From the NCBI GenBank assembly GCA_003223455.1, contig QHVE01000014.1:11752-63076 (forward strand): 51,325 bases of DNA. The letters are read 5' to 3'. Within the stretch, counting starts at the first letter, position 1. Each line of letters starts with the position of its first letter. Shown in pieces: positions 1 through 8,225 of this stretch. The notes under the pieces were generated by a model. The model had not been told where the DNA came from. It did not search any database and worked only from the letters and a program-made list of their open reading frames with translations. The stretch comes from Gemmatimonadota bacterium (GTDB taxonomy: Bacteria; Gemmatimonadota; Gemmatimonadetes; Gemmatimonadales; Gemmatimonadaceae). Position numbers and translations under genes: made by a program.

Positions 1-381
1 CCGAGCAGCGCCGATCGCTCGCGCTTCCTCGTCGAGGTCGCGCCGCGCTACCTCGGACGCAACGATGCCGCGCTGCGCGACGCGTACTTCAAGGTCGCCG
101 CGGACATCCCGTCGAGCGGTGACCGCTCGCGCGTGCTCGAGGGCGCTGTGCCCTATGCGGCCAAGTCACCCGAGATCGCGCGCGCCGTGCTCACGACGGC
201 GGGTACCATCCCTGCGTCGGCCGATCGCGCGCGCGTGCTCGTCACGCTCGCCGGCTCCGGCGCGGTGCGCGGGACGGCGCTCCGCGACGCGTATCTCAAG
301 GTCGCCTCGCAGATCCCGTCCTCGAGCGACATGCGCCACGCGCTCGAAGCGCTCATGGGAACCGACCCCACGCCGCGCTGA
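1..381 (+). CDS. C-terminal fragment of a repeat protein (possible M56-associated tail)
   Basis: The reading frame is open from the first base of the window and stops with TGA at 379-381, so this is the last 126 residues of a longer protein. The visible part is built from units of about 35 residues, each opening with I-P-(S/A)-S-x-D-R-x-R-V-L, seen at residues 1, 37, 71 and 106. Similar 'SSDxxRxxVL' tandem repeats occur, as I recall, at the C-terminus of some M56 membrane peptidases, so this could be the end of a second BlaI/M56-type protein. That is inference; no catalytic domain lies inside the window. Codon use is strongly GC-rich at third positions, as in the neighbours. Confidence 0.75.
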   Translation, partial: PSSADRSRFLVEVAPRYLGRNDAALRDAYFKVAADIPSSGDRSRVLEGAVPYAAKSPEIARAVLTTAGTIPASADRARVLVTLAGSGAVRGTALRDAYLKVASQIPSSSDMRHALEALMGTDPTPR

Positions 382-464
382 CCCACTTCACCCGCGCTCC
401 GCTCGACGCCGACGGAGCGCGGCGAACCCCGAATAACACGCCCACGAGCCGGACAGCCGTACCC

Positions 465-3032
465 ATGAGTGCTAAAAAAATAGCATTATCTCGCCGTTCT
501 CTCGCCGCCGCCGCGCTGCTCGTGGCGCCCATGCCGTGCATTGCTGCGCAGACGGCCAAGTCCAGCGCCGCGCAGCCGGTCGTGGTGGCTGCGAGCGCAC
601 GTGCGGCGGCGAGCGCCGCGCGAGCCGAGCAGGCACCGTCGATCGACGGCCGCGATGACGACGCCGCGTGGCGTGCCGCCGCGCCGATCGCGGGATTCCG
701 GCAGTTCGATCCGGTGGAAGACGCCGAGCCCTCGATGCGCACCGAGGCGCGCGTCACCTACGACGACGCACACCTCTACGTGTTCGTCCGCGCGTTCGAT
801 CCGCGGCCCGACAGCATCATCGCCCTGCTCAGCCGGCGCGACGTGCGCACCGCGTCGGACCAGATCAAGGTGATGATCGACTCCTATCACGATCGCCGCA
901 CCGGCTTCGAGTTCGCCGTGAACCCCGCCGGCGTGAAGCGCGACTACTACACGTACGACGACAGCCAGGAGGACGGTTCGTGGAACGCGGTGTGGGACGT
1001 CGCCACGCACATCGACTCGCTCGGTTGGACGGCGGAGTTCCGCATTCCGCTCAGTCAGCTCCGCTATCCACCCGCCGCGTCGCACACCTTCGGCGTGATG
1101 ATCATCCGCGAGCTCGCACGCCGGAACGAGCGCGTGAGCTGGCCCCTGCTGCGCCGGTCGCGCAACGCCATCGCCTCGCAGTTCGGCGACCTCGGCGGCT
1201 TCGCCGGACTCGGCTCGCCGAGGCGCCTCGAGATCGCGCCGTATGCGCTCGTGCGCAACGTCGGCGCCGTGCGCGCCGACGACATCCGCCGCTCGCAGCA
1301 GGGGACGCTGGGCGCGGACCTCAAGTACGGTCTCACGTCGAATCTCACGATCGACGCGACGATCAATCCCGACTTCGGCCAGGTCGAGGCCGATCCCGCG
1401 CAGCTCAATCTCACGGCGTTCGAGACGTTCTTCGAGGAGCGTCGGCCGTTCTTCCTCGAAGGGATGTCGATCTTCCAGTTCGGCGCCGATCCGGAGCAGC
1501 TCTTCTACTCGCGGCGCATCGGCCGCGCACCGCAGCTCGCCGGCCTCGCCCCCGACGGCGTCGACGTTCCGGGCGCGTCGCGCATCCTTGGCGCGGGGAA
1601 GCTCACCGGCCGCGTGGCCGGCGGCACGTCGCTCGGCGTGCTCGCCGCGATGACCGACCGCACCGAGGCGGGCAGCACGACGATCGAGCCGCGAACGACG
1701 TACGGGCTCGTGCGCGCGACGCGCGAGCTCCGGCAGGGTGAGAGCGCATTCGGCGCCATCGCCACGATCGTCGATCGCGCACTCGGCGTCGGCGAGTCAC
1801 CCTACTTGAGGAGTGGCGCCTACGCGGCCGGCGTCGACGGACGGCATCGCTTCGGCCAGGGGCGGTTCGAGATCACCGGCTCGCTCGCCGCGAGCTCCGT
1901 TCGCGGCTCGGCCGACGCGATCGCGCGGACGCAGCGGTCGTCGGTGCATCAGTATCAGCGCCCCGACGACGATCTCGCCGTCGACACGCTGCGCACGTCG
2001 CTCACGGGCACTTCGCTGCGGCTCATGGCGAAGAAGGTCGCCGGGCTGGTGCGCGGCACCGTCTCGTATCAGCGCGTCACGCCGGGCTACGAGACGAACG
2101 ACTTCGGATTCCTCGCGCGCGCCGACGAGCAGATCCTGAACACCAATCTGCGCTTCATCCCGACGAAGCCGGTCGGTCCGTGGCGCAATGCCTCGCTCGA
2201 GTTCTACCAGCAGCACCACTTCACGACGGCGGGCCTTCCCACGGGCGCGCTGTACGAAGCCTACGCCAACGGCAGCCTGAAGAGCGGCGCCTACATGAGC
2301 GTGGACTCGTGGGTGGACAACGCCGGCGCGGTGTACTGCGACCGCTGCGCGCGCGGTGGTCCCGCGCTGCGGCTCTCACCGACCTTCAACACGCTCGTGA
2401 ACATCGCGGCCGATCCGAAGCGCCGCGTGTCGCCGCAGTTCGCGGCGATCTACACGCTTGGCGACGACGGACGCTCGCTGCTCTGGCGCGTCCGGCCCTA
2501 CGTGATCGTGCGGCCATCGACGCGGCTCGGGATCGAGCTCGGCACGCGCTACCAGTACAACCGCGACAACACCCAGTGGGTCGCCAACGTCGGCCAGATC
2601 GGTGCGGACAGCACGCACTACCTGTTCGGGCGGCTGCACCAGGATCTGCTGAGCTTCACGGGCCGCATGGATCTCACGATCCACCCGGCGCTGTCGCTGC
2701 AGCTCTACGCCGAGCCGTTCGTGACGGCGGGACACTTCACCGACGTCCGCGAGCTCGCCGCGCCGCGCGCGAAGTCGTACGACGCGCGGTTCCGCCCCTA
2801 CGCCGGCCAGGCTCCCGACGCCGACTTCAACGAGAAGAGCTTCCACTCGAGCGTCGTCGCGCGGTGGGAGTATCGTCCCGGCTCCACGCTGTTCGTCGTC
2901 TGGACCCAAGGCCGCGACCAGAGCGACCGCGACGTCGGCAGCTTCGACGCCTCGCGCGACTACCGGAACCTGTTCGCGGCGCGGCCGGAGAACGTGGTGT
3001 TGATCAAGGCGGCGTATTGGATAGGGCGGTAG
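465..3032 (+). CDS. DUF5916 outer-membrane protein with CBM9-like domain
   Basis: This 855-residue protein starts with a signal peptide (K4-K5, hydrophobic stretch to about A28, then AQ). Residues about 57-230 resemble the carbohydrate-binding family 9/DOMON-like sandwich (S-I-D-G-x(5)-AW opening). From about residue 250 onward it matches the DUF5916 pattern: the signature NPDFGQVEAD followed by FFEERRPFFLEG lies near residues 300-330, and the remainder alternates short beta strands as in an outer-membrane barrel. Members often sit beside TonB systems and secreted peptidases; their substrate is not known. No strong ribosome binding site precedes ATG 465, but the signal peptide begins there. 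A run of seven A residues sits in codons 4-6. The gene stands alone and converges on the subtilisin gene. Confidence 0.88.
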   Translation: MSAKKIALSRRSLAAAALLVAPMPCIAAQTAKSSAAQPVVVAASARAAASAARAEQAPSIDGRDDDAAWRAAAPIAGFRQFDPVEDAEPSMRTEARVTYDDAHLYVFVRAFDPRPDSIIALLSRRDVRTASDQIKVMIDSYHDRRTGFEFAVNPAGVKRDYYTYDDSQEDGSWNAVWDVATHIDSLGWTAEFRIPLSQLRYPPAASHTFGVMIIRELARRNERVSWPLLRRSRNAIASQFGDLGGFAGLGSPRRLEIAPYALVRNVGAVRADDIRRSQQGTLGADLKYGLTSNLTIDATINPDFGQVEADPAQLNLTAFETFFEERRPFFLEGMSIFQFGADPEQLFYSRRIGRAPQLAGLAPDGVDVPGASRILGAGKLTGRVAGGTSLGVLAAMTDRTEAGSTTIEPRTTYGLVRATRELRQGESAFGAIATIVDRALGVGESPYLRSGAYAAGVDGRHRFGQGRFEITGSLAASSVRGSADAIARTQRSSVHQYQRPDDDLAVDTLRTSLTGTSLRLMAKKVAGLVRGTVSYQRVTPGYETNDFGFLARADEQILNTNLRFIPTKPVGPWRNASLEFYQQHHFTTAGLPTGALYEAYANGSLKSGAYMSVDSWVDNAGAVYCDRCARGGPALRLSPTFNTLVNIAADPKRRVSPQFAAIYTLGDDGRSLLWRVRPYVIVRPSTRLGIELGTRYQYNRDNTQWVANVGQIGADSTHYLFGRLHQDLLSFTGRMDLTIHPALSLQLYAEPFVTAGHFTDVRELAAPRAKSYDARFRPYAGQAPDADFNEKSFHSSVVARWEYRPGSTLFVVWTQGRDQSDRDVGSFDASRDYRNLFAARPENVVLIKAAYWIGR

Positions 3033-3115
3033 TGGGTGGTGGGTGAAAGCGAACGGCCTCGGGAAGCAATCGCCTCCCGAGGCCGTCGTCCTTCACTCGC
3101 TCACTACTTCACCGC
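3026..3115. terminator. Bidirectional hairpin between convergent genes
   Basis: A perfect 12-bp stem (acggcctcggga at 3053-3064, tcccgaggccgt at 3075-3086) with a 10-nt loop is extended outward by imperfect pairing to about 3026 and 3115. It separates the ends of the DUF5916 and subtilisin genes. No T-run follows on either strand, so a structural or bidirectional terminator is inferred rather than a classical one. Confidence 0.6.
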
Positions 3116-3116
3116 A

Positions 3117-4511
3117 TTACTGTCCCTGCCCCAGCGTTGTCTGCGTCACCGCCCTGTACACGTTCAGGCGACCGCTGCCGAACTTCGTGTCGGTGCCGGG
3201 CGAGCCGAGATCGTCCGCGGTGCTGAGAATGCGAGTCCGCAGCGCCGACCCGCGAAGGCCCGTCTTCGATGCTACGGCAGCGGCTGCCCCGGTTACCTGC
3301 GGTGCCGCCATCGACGTGCCCATCATGTACGCATACGTGCCACTCGTTGGACCGCTATACGTTCTGCCACCCTTGTACCCGCTCACGACCGAACTGAAGA
3401 TGCATCCTTCCTCGGTCGTGTTGGAGTAGCAGTAGCCACCCGGGGCCGAGATATCGAGCCCCGAGCCGGTCTGCGAGTAGGCGGCCACCTGGTCCTGCCA
3501 GTTCGTTGCGGCGACGGAGATCGCGTTCGGGTCGCACGCCGGGCATGCGACCTTACCCGAGCCGGAGTTGCCGGCTGAGGCGATCACGAGCACATCGTTC
3601 TTTGTGGCGCGGAGGATGGCGTTCTTCTCACCCGTAGACTCCGAGTTGCCGCCAAGGCTCATGTTGACTGCCACAACAGGGTTGCCAGCGATCTTGTAGT
3701 CGACGGCGGCGTTGATCGCGTTGATGATGGCCGAAGTCGGGCAGCCGCTGGGTCCACACACGCGCTGCACGTACACCTTTACGTGCGACGATGCACCCGT
3801 GACGCCGGCCACGCCAACATTGGTTCCCGCCATCGTGCCCGTCGTGTGGGTGCCGTGTCCTTCGTCCGGCGTGTCGCTCGGATCCGTGTCGTTCGAGACC
3901 CAGTCCTGCCCAGCGATGAGACGGTCGGTGAACTCCGGATGGCTGAAGTCCACCCCCGTATCGATCGAGCCGACGATGACGTCGCCGCCGCCACTCGCGA
4001 TGCCCTCGATCGCATCCTCGTCGGCATCCGACTTCGACGCGTAGCTCGACCCGATCGTGCCGGTGCGACCGCTCGCGTCGTGGTAGAACGACATGTTCAA
4101 CCCGCCCGGGTTGTAGAACGCCCACAGCCGCCCGTCGATCTCGTCGATCCGTCGGATGTAGTTCGGCTCCGCGTACTCGACGTCGGGATCGGCGGCGAGG
4201 CGGGCAGCCATCGCACGCTCGTTGCCGCGCCCAGTCAGGAGGATCTCGAATGCCTTGCCGTAACCCGTGCGACCTTTTGCCAGGCCATGGCGCGCGCTGA
4301 CGTCGTCGAGCGACGCGTTGTCCTTGAGCTTGACGATCACCTCACCCGCTACGACGTCGTCCTCGGCGGGCGCCTTCGAGACATCCGGCGAGGTCGGGGC
4401 CGGACCCGCGGCGTCCGGTTGAACGGGAATATCGGAGCAGGCGGCGACGGCGAGCGCTGACGCCGCCGCGAGAGCAGTGGCGAGCCGCCCGGTGAACGAG
4501 GTACGGGACAT
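3117..4511 (-). CDS. Secreted subtilisin-family (S8) serine protease, lipoprotein
   Basis: This 464-residue protein has a lipoprotein signal ending at LAVAAC25, then a Pro-rich linker and an inhibitor-I9-like propeptide (residues 54-120, with VAGEVIVKLKD and DVEYAEPNY). The S8 catalytic domain carries Asp184 (SIDTGVD), His219 (GHGTH), oxyanion Asn315 (SAGNSGS) and Ser400 (GTSMAAP), so it should be active. Extra Cys pairs (C252/C257, C323/C326, C361/C370) suggest disulfides for an extracytoplasmic enzyme. The start is supported by AGGAGG (cctcct at 4521-4526 on +) 9 nt upstream of the ATG. It ends at a hairpin shared with the DUF5916 gene. Confidence 0.93.
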   Translation of the reverse strand: MSRTSFTGRLATALAAASALAVAACSDIPVQPDAAGPAPTSPDVSKAPAEDDVVAGEVIVKLKDNASLDDVSARHGLAKGRTGYGKAFEILLTGRGNERAMAARLAADPDVEYAEPNYIRRIDEIDGRLWAFYNPGGLNMSFYHDASGRTGTIGSSYASKSDADEDAIEGIASGGGDVIVGSIDTGVDFSHPEFTDRLIAGQDWVSNDTDPSDTPDEGHGTHTTGTMAGTNVGVAGVTGASSHVKVYVQRVCGPSGCPTSAIINAINAAVDYKIAGNPVVAVNMSLGGNSESTGEKNAILRATKNDVLVIASAGNSGSGKVACPACDPNAISVAATNWQDQVAAYSQTGSGLDISAPGGYCYSNTTEEGCIFSSVVSGYKGGRTYSGPTSGTYAYMMGTSMAAPQVTGAAAAVASKTGLRGSALRTRILSTADDLGSPGTDTKFGSGRLNVYRAVTQTTLGQGQ

Positions 4512-4538
4512 CGACGGAATCCTCCTGAGGAACGAAAG

Positions 4539-4560
4539 CGTCCACTCGGACGAGTGGACG
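4539..4560. promoter_or_regulatory. Perfect inverted repeat upstream of the subtilisin gene
   Basis: Arms cgtccactcg (4539-4548) and cgagtggacg (4551-4560) are perfectly complementary around a 2-nt centre. The repeat lies 28-49 nt upstream of the S8 protease ATG. It could be an operator or a 5'-leader hairpin. Its symmetry is seen directly; the function is inferred. Confidence 0.45.
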
Positions 4561-4667
4561 AAAAACGCTCGGCGCTCGCACCCAACCCGGTCGCGCCAAC
4601 ACGCGGACGGAGTGCGGCAATCCGTTACGGTAGAGCTTGCTGGAGGACGAATCTGTGCGCTGCATCA

Positions 4668-4687
4668 CAAAGCGCTACTGCGCTTTG
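4668..4687. promoter_or_regulatory. Short hairpin (8-bp arms, TACT loop)
   Basis: caaagcgc (4668-4675) pairs perfectly with gcgctttg (4680-4687). It lies in the 276-bp gap between the end of the DUF983 gene and the start of the S8 gene, both on the minus strand. It is not followed by a T-run, so I cannot tell a terminator from an operator. The rest of the gap holds an AT-rich patch (tatacatatgtttatt, about 4732-4747) and nothing else I recognise. Confidence 0.3.
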
Positions 4688-4787
4688 GGCGCGCGGTGCG
4701 GGAGTCCGCCGTCGAGCCCCCACGGGGCCACTATACATATGTTTATTTCCACACGCAAGCGTCGCCGGCGAGTCGCCACCGCGTGGC

Positions 4788-5225
4788 TCAGAGGTGAGGC
4801 AGCTCGTCGCGCTCGTCCATCGTCCCGCCCCGCCGGTGCCAGGCCAGCTCCTCCGGCGAGATGGGACGGAAGATGAGATCCGCCGCCAGCCAGATCGCCT
4901 TCGAGAAGGGATAGCAGAGCACCGCACCCGCGAGCATCAGCACGAGCCCACCCCATTGCAGCAGCGCCCACGGTGTGTCGGGGTACGTCGCCACGAAGAT
5001 CACGCCGAGCACCGCCGCGAACAGCAGCTCGACGGCGACGAGATTGAGCAGGTAGGCGCCGATGAAGTAGTCGCTCTCACCGCGATGCAGTCGAAGACCG
5101 CACTGCGGGCACCGCTCGCGGAGCGCGACGTAGCCGGCAAAGATTCCGCGCGAGCCGCAGTTCGGGCAGCGGCGCAGCAACGCGCGGAGCAGCATCTTCA
5201 TGGCGGAGGGGCGCGCGCGAGTCAT
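4788..5225 (-). CDS. DUF983 zinc-ribbon membrane protein
   Basis: This small protein (145 residues from 5225; 137 from the alternative ATG at 5201) starts with a zinc ribbon, CPNC followed 18 residues later by CPQC. Two hydrophobic helices follow (roughly residues 55-77 and 85-107), then a charged tail. This is the architecture of the DUF983 family, small inner-membrane proteins of unknown role. The internal start at residue 9 (MKMLLRALLRRCPNCG) fits the usual family N-terminus better and leaves 41 bp rather than 17 bp to the divergent permease gene. The choice of start is open. Confidence 0.82.
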   Translation of the reverse strand: MTRARPSAMKMLLRALLRRCPNCGSRGIFAGYVALRERCPQCGLRLHRGESDYFIGAYLLNLVAVELLFAAVLGVIFVATYPDTPWALLQWGGLVLMLAGAVLCYPFSKAIWLAADLIFRPISPEELAWHRRGGTMDERDELPHL

Positions 5226-5242
5226 CGCCTCAAGCTATAGCC

Positions 5243-6484
5243 ATGCACCCGCTCGACGTCATCCGCACCGCGCTGGCCGAGATCCGCGCCAACAAGCTGA
5301 GGAGCTTCTTCACGCTGCTCGGCATCATCGTCTCGGTCGCCTTCCTCGTCGCGGTCGTGGCCGTGATTCAGGGGATGAACGCGTACGTGAAGGAGAACGT
5401 CGCCAACTCGCTGATCGGCACCAACGCCTTCCAGGTGCGGCGGATGCCGATCCAGATCGGCCTGTTCGACGACGAAGCGTACAGGCGGCTCGCACGCCGG
5501 CCCGTCATCACGCGCGCCGAGTTCGAGGCAGTTCGAGCCGACCTGCACGACGCCGCGGCCGTCGCCCTCTCCTCCGGATTCCCGACCCCGCTCTCGAACG
5601 TCCAGTGGCGCGCCCGCGAGGTGGGGGACGTCACCATCCGCGGCATCACTGCGCCGTATCAGGAGGTGCAGGACTACCGCGTCGAGCGCGGCCGTCCACT
5701 CACGGACCTCGACGAGGCCCAGCGCCGCGCCGTCGTCGTGCTCGGGCACGAAGTGGCGGACAAGCTGTTCGAGGCCACCGACCCGATCGGCGAAGAAGTC
5801 CGCCTGAGCGGTGAGCGCTTCGAGGTCATCGGGGTGATCGCGAGCAAGGGCCGCGTGCTCGGCCAGTCGTTCGACGCGATCGCGCTCGTTCCGCTCTCGC
5901 GCTACGAGATGATCTACGGCCACCGCTCCACGACCTCGATCTCGGTGAAGATGTCCGACGCCGCGGACGTGGCCAGCGGGATGTCGCGCGCCGAGGAAGC
6001 GATGCGGCTCGTGCGTCAGCTGCGGCCGGGACAGGAGAACGATTTCTCGGTCGAGACGGCGGAGGCGCTCGTCGCCTTCTGGAAGAGCCTCACCGCGGTG
6101 CTCTTCTCCGTGATCCCCGCCGTCGTCGCGATCGGCGTCGTCGTCGGCGGCATCGTGATCATGAACATCATGCTCATGGCCGTCACCGAGCGCACTCGGG
6201 AGATCGGCATCCGGAAGGCGGTCGGCGCGCGGGCGCGCGACATCGAGCGGCAGTTCCTCGCCGAGGCGATCTCGCTGTCGATGGCGGGCGGGATCGTCGG
6301 CGTCCTCTCCGGCTGGGCGTTCGCGACTCTCGTCAGCGTCGTATCCCCGCTGCCGGCGCGGATCACCTGGTGGTCGGTGGCGCTCGCGGTGTCGCTCGGC
6401 GCGGGGGTCGGCGTGCTGTTCGGCGTGTACCCGGCGCGGCGCGCGGCGCGACTCGACCCGATCACCGCGCTGCGCGCCGAATGA
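5243..6484 (+). CDS. ABC transporter permease, MacB/FtsX type (first of two)
   Basis: This 413-residue protein has a first membrane helix at about residues 21-43, a large periplasmic MacB-PCD-like domain (about 45-275) and three C-terminal helices in an FtsX domain. The FtsX landmarks are visible: TREIGIRKAVGA after the second helix and YPARRAARLDPITALR at the end. Such permeases pair with a cytoplasmic ATPase and move lipids, peptides or drugs, or transmit force, across the envelope. The stop codon overlaps the next start as ATGA (6481-6484), so the two permeases are translationally coupled and may form a heterodimer. No ATPase gene is adjacent. Confidence 0.9.
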   Translation: MHPLDVIRTALAEIRANKLRSFFTLLGIIVSVAFLVAVVAVIQGMNAYVKENVANSLIGTNAFQVRRMPIQIGLFDDEAYRRLARRPVITRAEFEAVRADLHDAAAVALSSGFPTPLSNVQWRAREVGDVTIRGITAPYQEVQDYRVERGRPLTDLDEAQRRAVVVLGHEVADKLFEATDPIGEEVRLSGERFEVIGVIASKGRVLGQSFDAIALVPLSRYEMIYGHRSTTSISVKMSDAADVASGMSRAEEAMRLVRQLRPGQENDFSVETAEALVAFWKSLTAVLFSVIPAVVAIGVVVGGIVIMNIMLMAVTERTREIGIRKAVGARARDIERQFLAEAISLSMAGGIVGVLSGWAFATLVSVVSPLPARITWWSVALAVSLGAGVGVLFGVYPARRAARLDPITALRAE

Positions 6485-7734
6485 TGCGCTTCGTCTCCGC
6501 CGACCAGCTCCGCGAGAACGTCGGCATTGCCGTCGACGCGCTGCGCACGAACAAGCTGCGCTCGAGCCTCACGATCCTCGGCGTCGTGATCGGCGTGTCG
6601 ACCGTGATGACGATGGCGACGATCGTGAAGGGGATCCGCGACCAGATCCTGACGACGATCGCCATCGCCGGTCCGACGACGTTCTATGTAATGAAGATCT
6701 TCTCGTCCACGCCGCTCAACCCCGACCAGCTGCCGAAGTACGTGCGGGTGCGCCCCGATCTCCGCGCCGAGGAAGCGACGCGGATCGCCTCGCTTCCCGA
6801 GGTGGGGTACGCCGGGATCTGGTCACAGGTCCAGGCGCGGATCAGCTATGCCGGCGTGCGCACGCGCGACGTGCTGGTGTACGGCGCCGACGACCGGTAT
6901 CAGGAGACGTTCGGCGGTGAGCTCGTGGCGGGGCGGTGGTTCACCAAGGCCGAGCTGCGGAGTGGCGCGCCGGTCGTCGTCCTGCAGGAGCGCCATGCGC
7001 GGCAGGTGTTCGGGCGCGTGGCCCCGCTCGAGAAGCTCGTGCTGATCGGCGGCCGGCCGGTGCAGGTGATCGGCCTGTATCAGGAGCCGGAGAACATCTT
7101 CGCGCCGCCGGGGCAGGAGATGGGCGCCGTGTTGCCGTTCCAGTTCACCTGGCACGCGTACAACATCGACAAGACGAACGCGCTGTTCATCGTCGTCAAG
7201 CCGCGTCCGGGAGTGAGCGTCGGCCAGGCCGAAGACGCGGTGACGATCGCGCTGCGGGAGATGCGCGGGCTCCGGCCGGCCGACAAGAACAACTTCGACC
7301 TGTTCAGCCAGGACCAGGTGCTCGACGTGTTCACCTCGATCACGGACGTCTTCTTCCTCGTGATGCTCGTGCTCGCGTCGGTGGCGCTCATGGTGGGCGG
7401 CATCGGTGTGATGGCCATCATGATGGTGTCGGTCACGGCCCGTACGCGCGAGATCGGCATCAGGAAGGCGCTGGGCGCGACGCGGCGCGACATCCTCGTC
7501 CAGTTCCTCATCGAGGCCTCGACGCTCACCGGCATCGGCGGGCTGCTCGGCATCGCCTTCGGCCTTGCCGCGGGCCGCGGCGTGACGATGCTCCTGAACG
7601 TTTCCGCCGACGCTCCGCTGCTGCAGACGGGGATCGCGGTCGCGGTGTCGGTGGGGATCGGCCTGGTATTCGGCGTCGTCCCGGCCCGGCGGGCGGCCCG
7701 GCTGGACCCGATCGAGGCGTTGAGGCACGAATAG
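6481..7734 (+). CDS. ABC transporter permease, MacB/FtsX type (second of two)
   Basis: This is a paralogue of the preceding gene, 417 residues, with the same order: an N-terminal helix (about 27-47), a MacB-PCD-like periplasmic domain, and a C-terminal FtsX domain with TREIGIRKALGATRRDI and VPARRAARLDPIEALRHE. I chose ATG 6481 because it overlaps the upstream stop (ATGA) and because MMRFVSADQLRENV aligns with the N-terminus of the partner. The frame continues upstream, but that part lies inside the first permease. The gene ends 16 bp before the promoter of the BlaI-type gene. The ATPase must be encoded elsewhere if one is used. Confidence 0.9.
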   Translation: MMRFVSADQLRENVGIAVDALRTNKLRSSLTILGVVIGVSTVMTMATIVKGIRDQILTTIAIAGPTTFYVMKIFSSTPLNPDQLPKYVRVRPDLRAEEATRIASLPEVGYAGIWSQVQARISYAGVRTRDVLVYGADDRYQETFGGELVAGRWFTKAELRSGAPVVVLQERHARQVFGRVAPLEKLVLIGGRPVQVIGLYQEPENIFAPPGQEMGAVLPFQFTWHAYNIDKTNALFIVVKPRPGVSVGQAEDAVTIALREMRGLRPADKNNFDLFSQDQVLDVFTSITDVFFLVMLVLASVALMVGGIGVMAIMMVSVTARTREIGIRKALGATRRDILVQFLIEASTLTGIGGLLGIAFGLAAGRGVTMLLNVSADAPLLQTGIAVAVSVGIGLVFGVVPARRAARLDPIEALRHE

Positions 7735-7749
7735 GCGCCTCGCGCCCCC

Positions 7750-7797
7750 TTGACAATCTCTCCGCACAGTTGAAATATCAGCATAGCTGATTTTTCA
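7750..7797 (+). promoter_or_regulatory. Promoter with tandem TGA-N4-TCA operators before the BlaI-type gene
   Basis: TTGACA (7750-7755) is followed after 17 nt by AAATAT (7773-7778). Two copies of TGA-N4-TCA lie on or just downstream of the -10: tgaaatatca (7771-7780) and tgatttttca (7788-7797), 17 bp apart. They also form a larger symmetry, gaaatatcagc / gctgatttttc, around ATA (one mismatch in 11). An AT-rich dyad over a promoter next to its own BlaI-type gene is the usual autoregulation layout of that family. Confidence 0.65.
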
Positions 7798-7813
7798 GCA
7801 CCTCCTCTTTCTG

Positions 7814-8218
7814 ATGGTCTCCTCGATGAAGAAGCAGCCCGAGACGCCAGCCCTGTCGCGCCGTGAGCGGCAGGTCATGGATATCCTCCACAAGCATGGC
7901 GAGGCCACGGTGGCCGAGATCATGGCGGACCTTCCCGATCCGCCGACGTACTCCGCCGTGCGCTCCGTGCTGCGCATCCTTGGCGAGAAGCAGCTCATCC
8001 GGTTCAAGGAGGACGGGCCGCGCTACGTCTACTATCCCGCGCAGTCCACCGAGGTCGCGCGCGAGGACGTGCTCGCGCACGTCGTCCAGACGTACTTCGC
8101 CGGCTCCCCCGAGCAGGCGGTCACGGCGCTCCTCCGCATGTCCGACGTCGACGTCGCGGACGGCGAGATCGAGCGGCTCCGCAGCGCCATCCGCCAGGCC
8201 CGCCAGAACGGGAGATGA
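7814..8218 (+). CDS. BlaI/MecI/CopY-family transcriptional repressor
   Basis: This 134-residue protein (130 if ATG 7826 is used) has the family's winged helix at about residues 15-75, with LSRRERQVMDILHKHGEATVAEI at its start and the recognition-helix region PTYSAVRSVLRIL. A C-terminal dimerisation helix region follows. BlaI-type repressors are removed from DNA when a partner M56 membrane protease is activated. Here the M56 gene begins only 7 bp downstream, so the pair forms an operon. The gene is preceded by a good promoter overlapped by tandem dyads, which implies autoregulation. No clear ribosome binding site is visible at either start. Confidence 0.93.
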   Translation: MVSSMKKQPETPALSRRERQVMDILHKHGEATVAEIMADLPDPPTYSAVRSVLRILGEKQLIRFKEDGPRYVYYPAQSTEVAREDVLAHVVQTYFAGSPEQAVTALLRMSDVDVADGEIERLRSAIRQARQNGR

Positions 8219-8225
8219 TCCGCCA

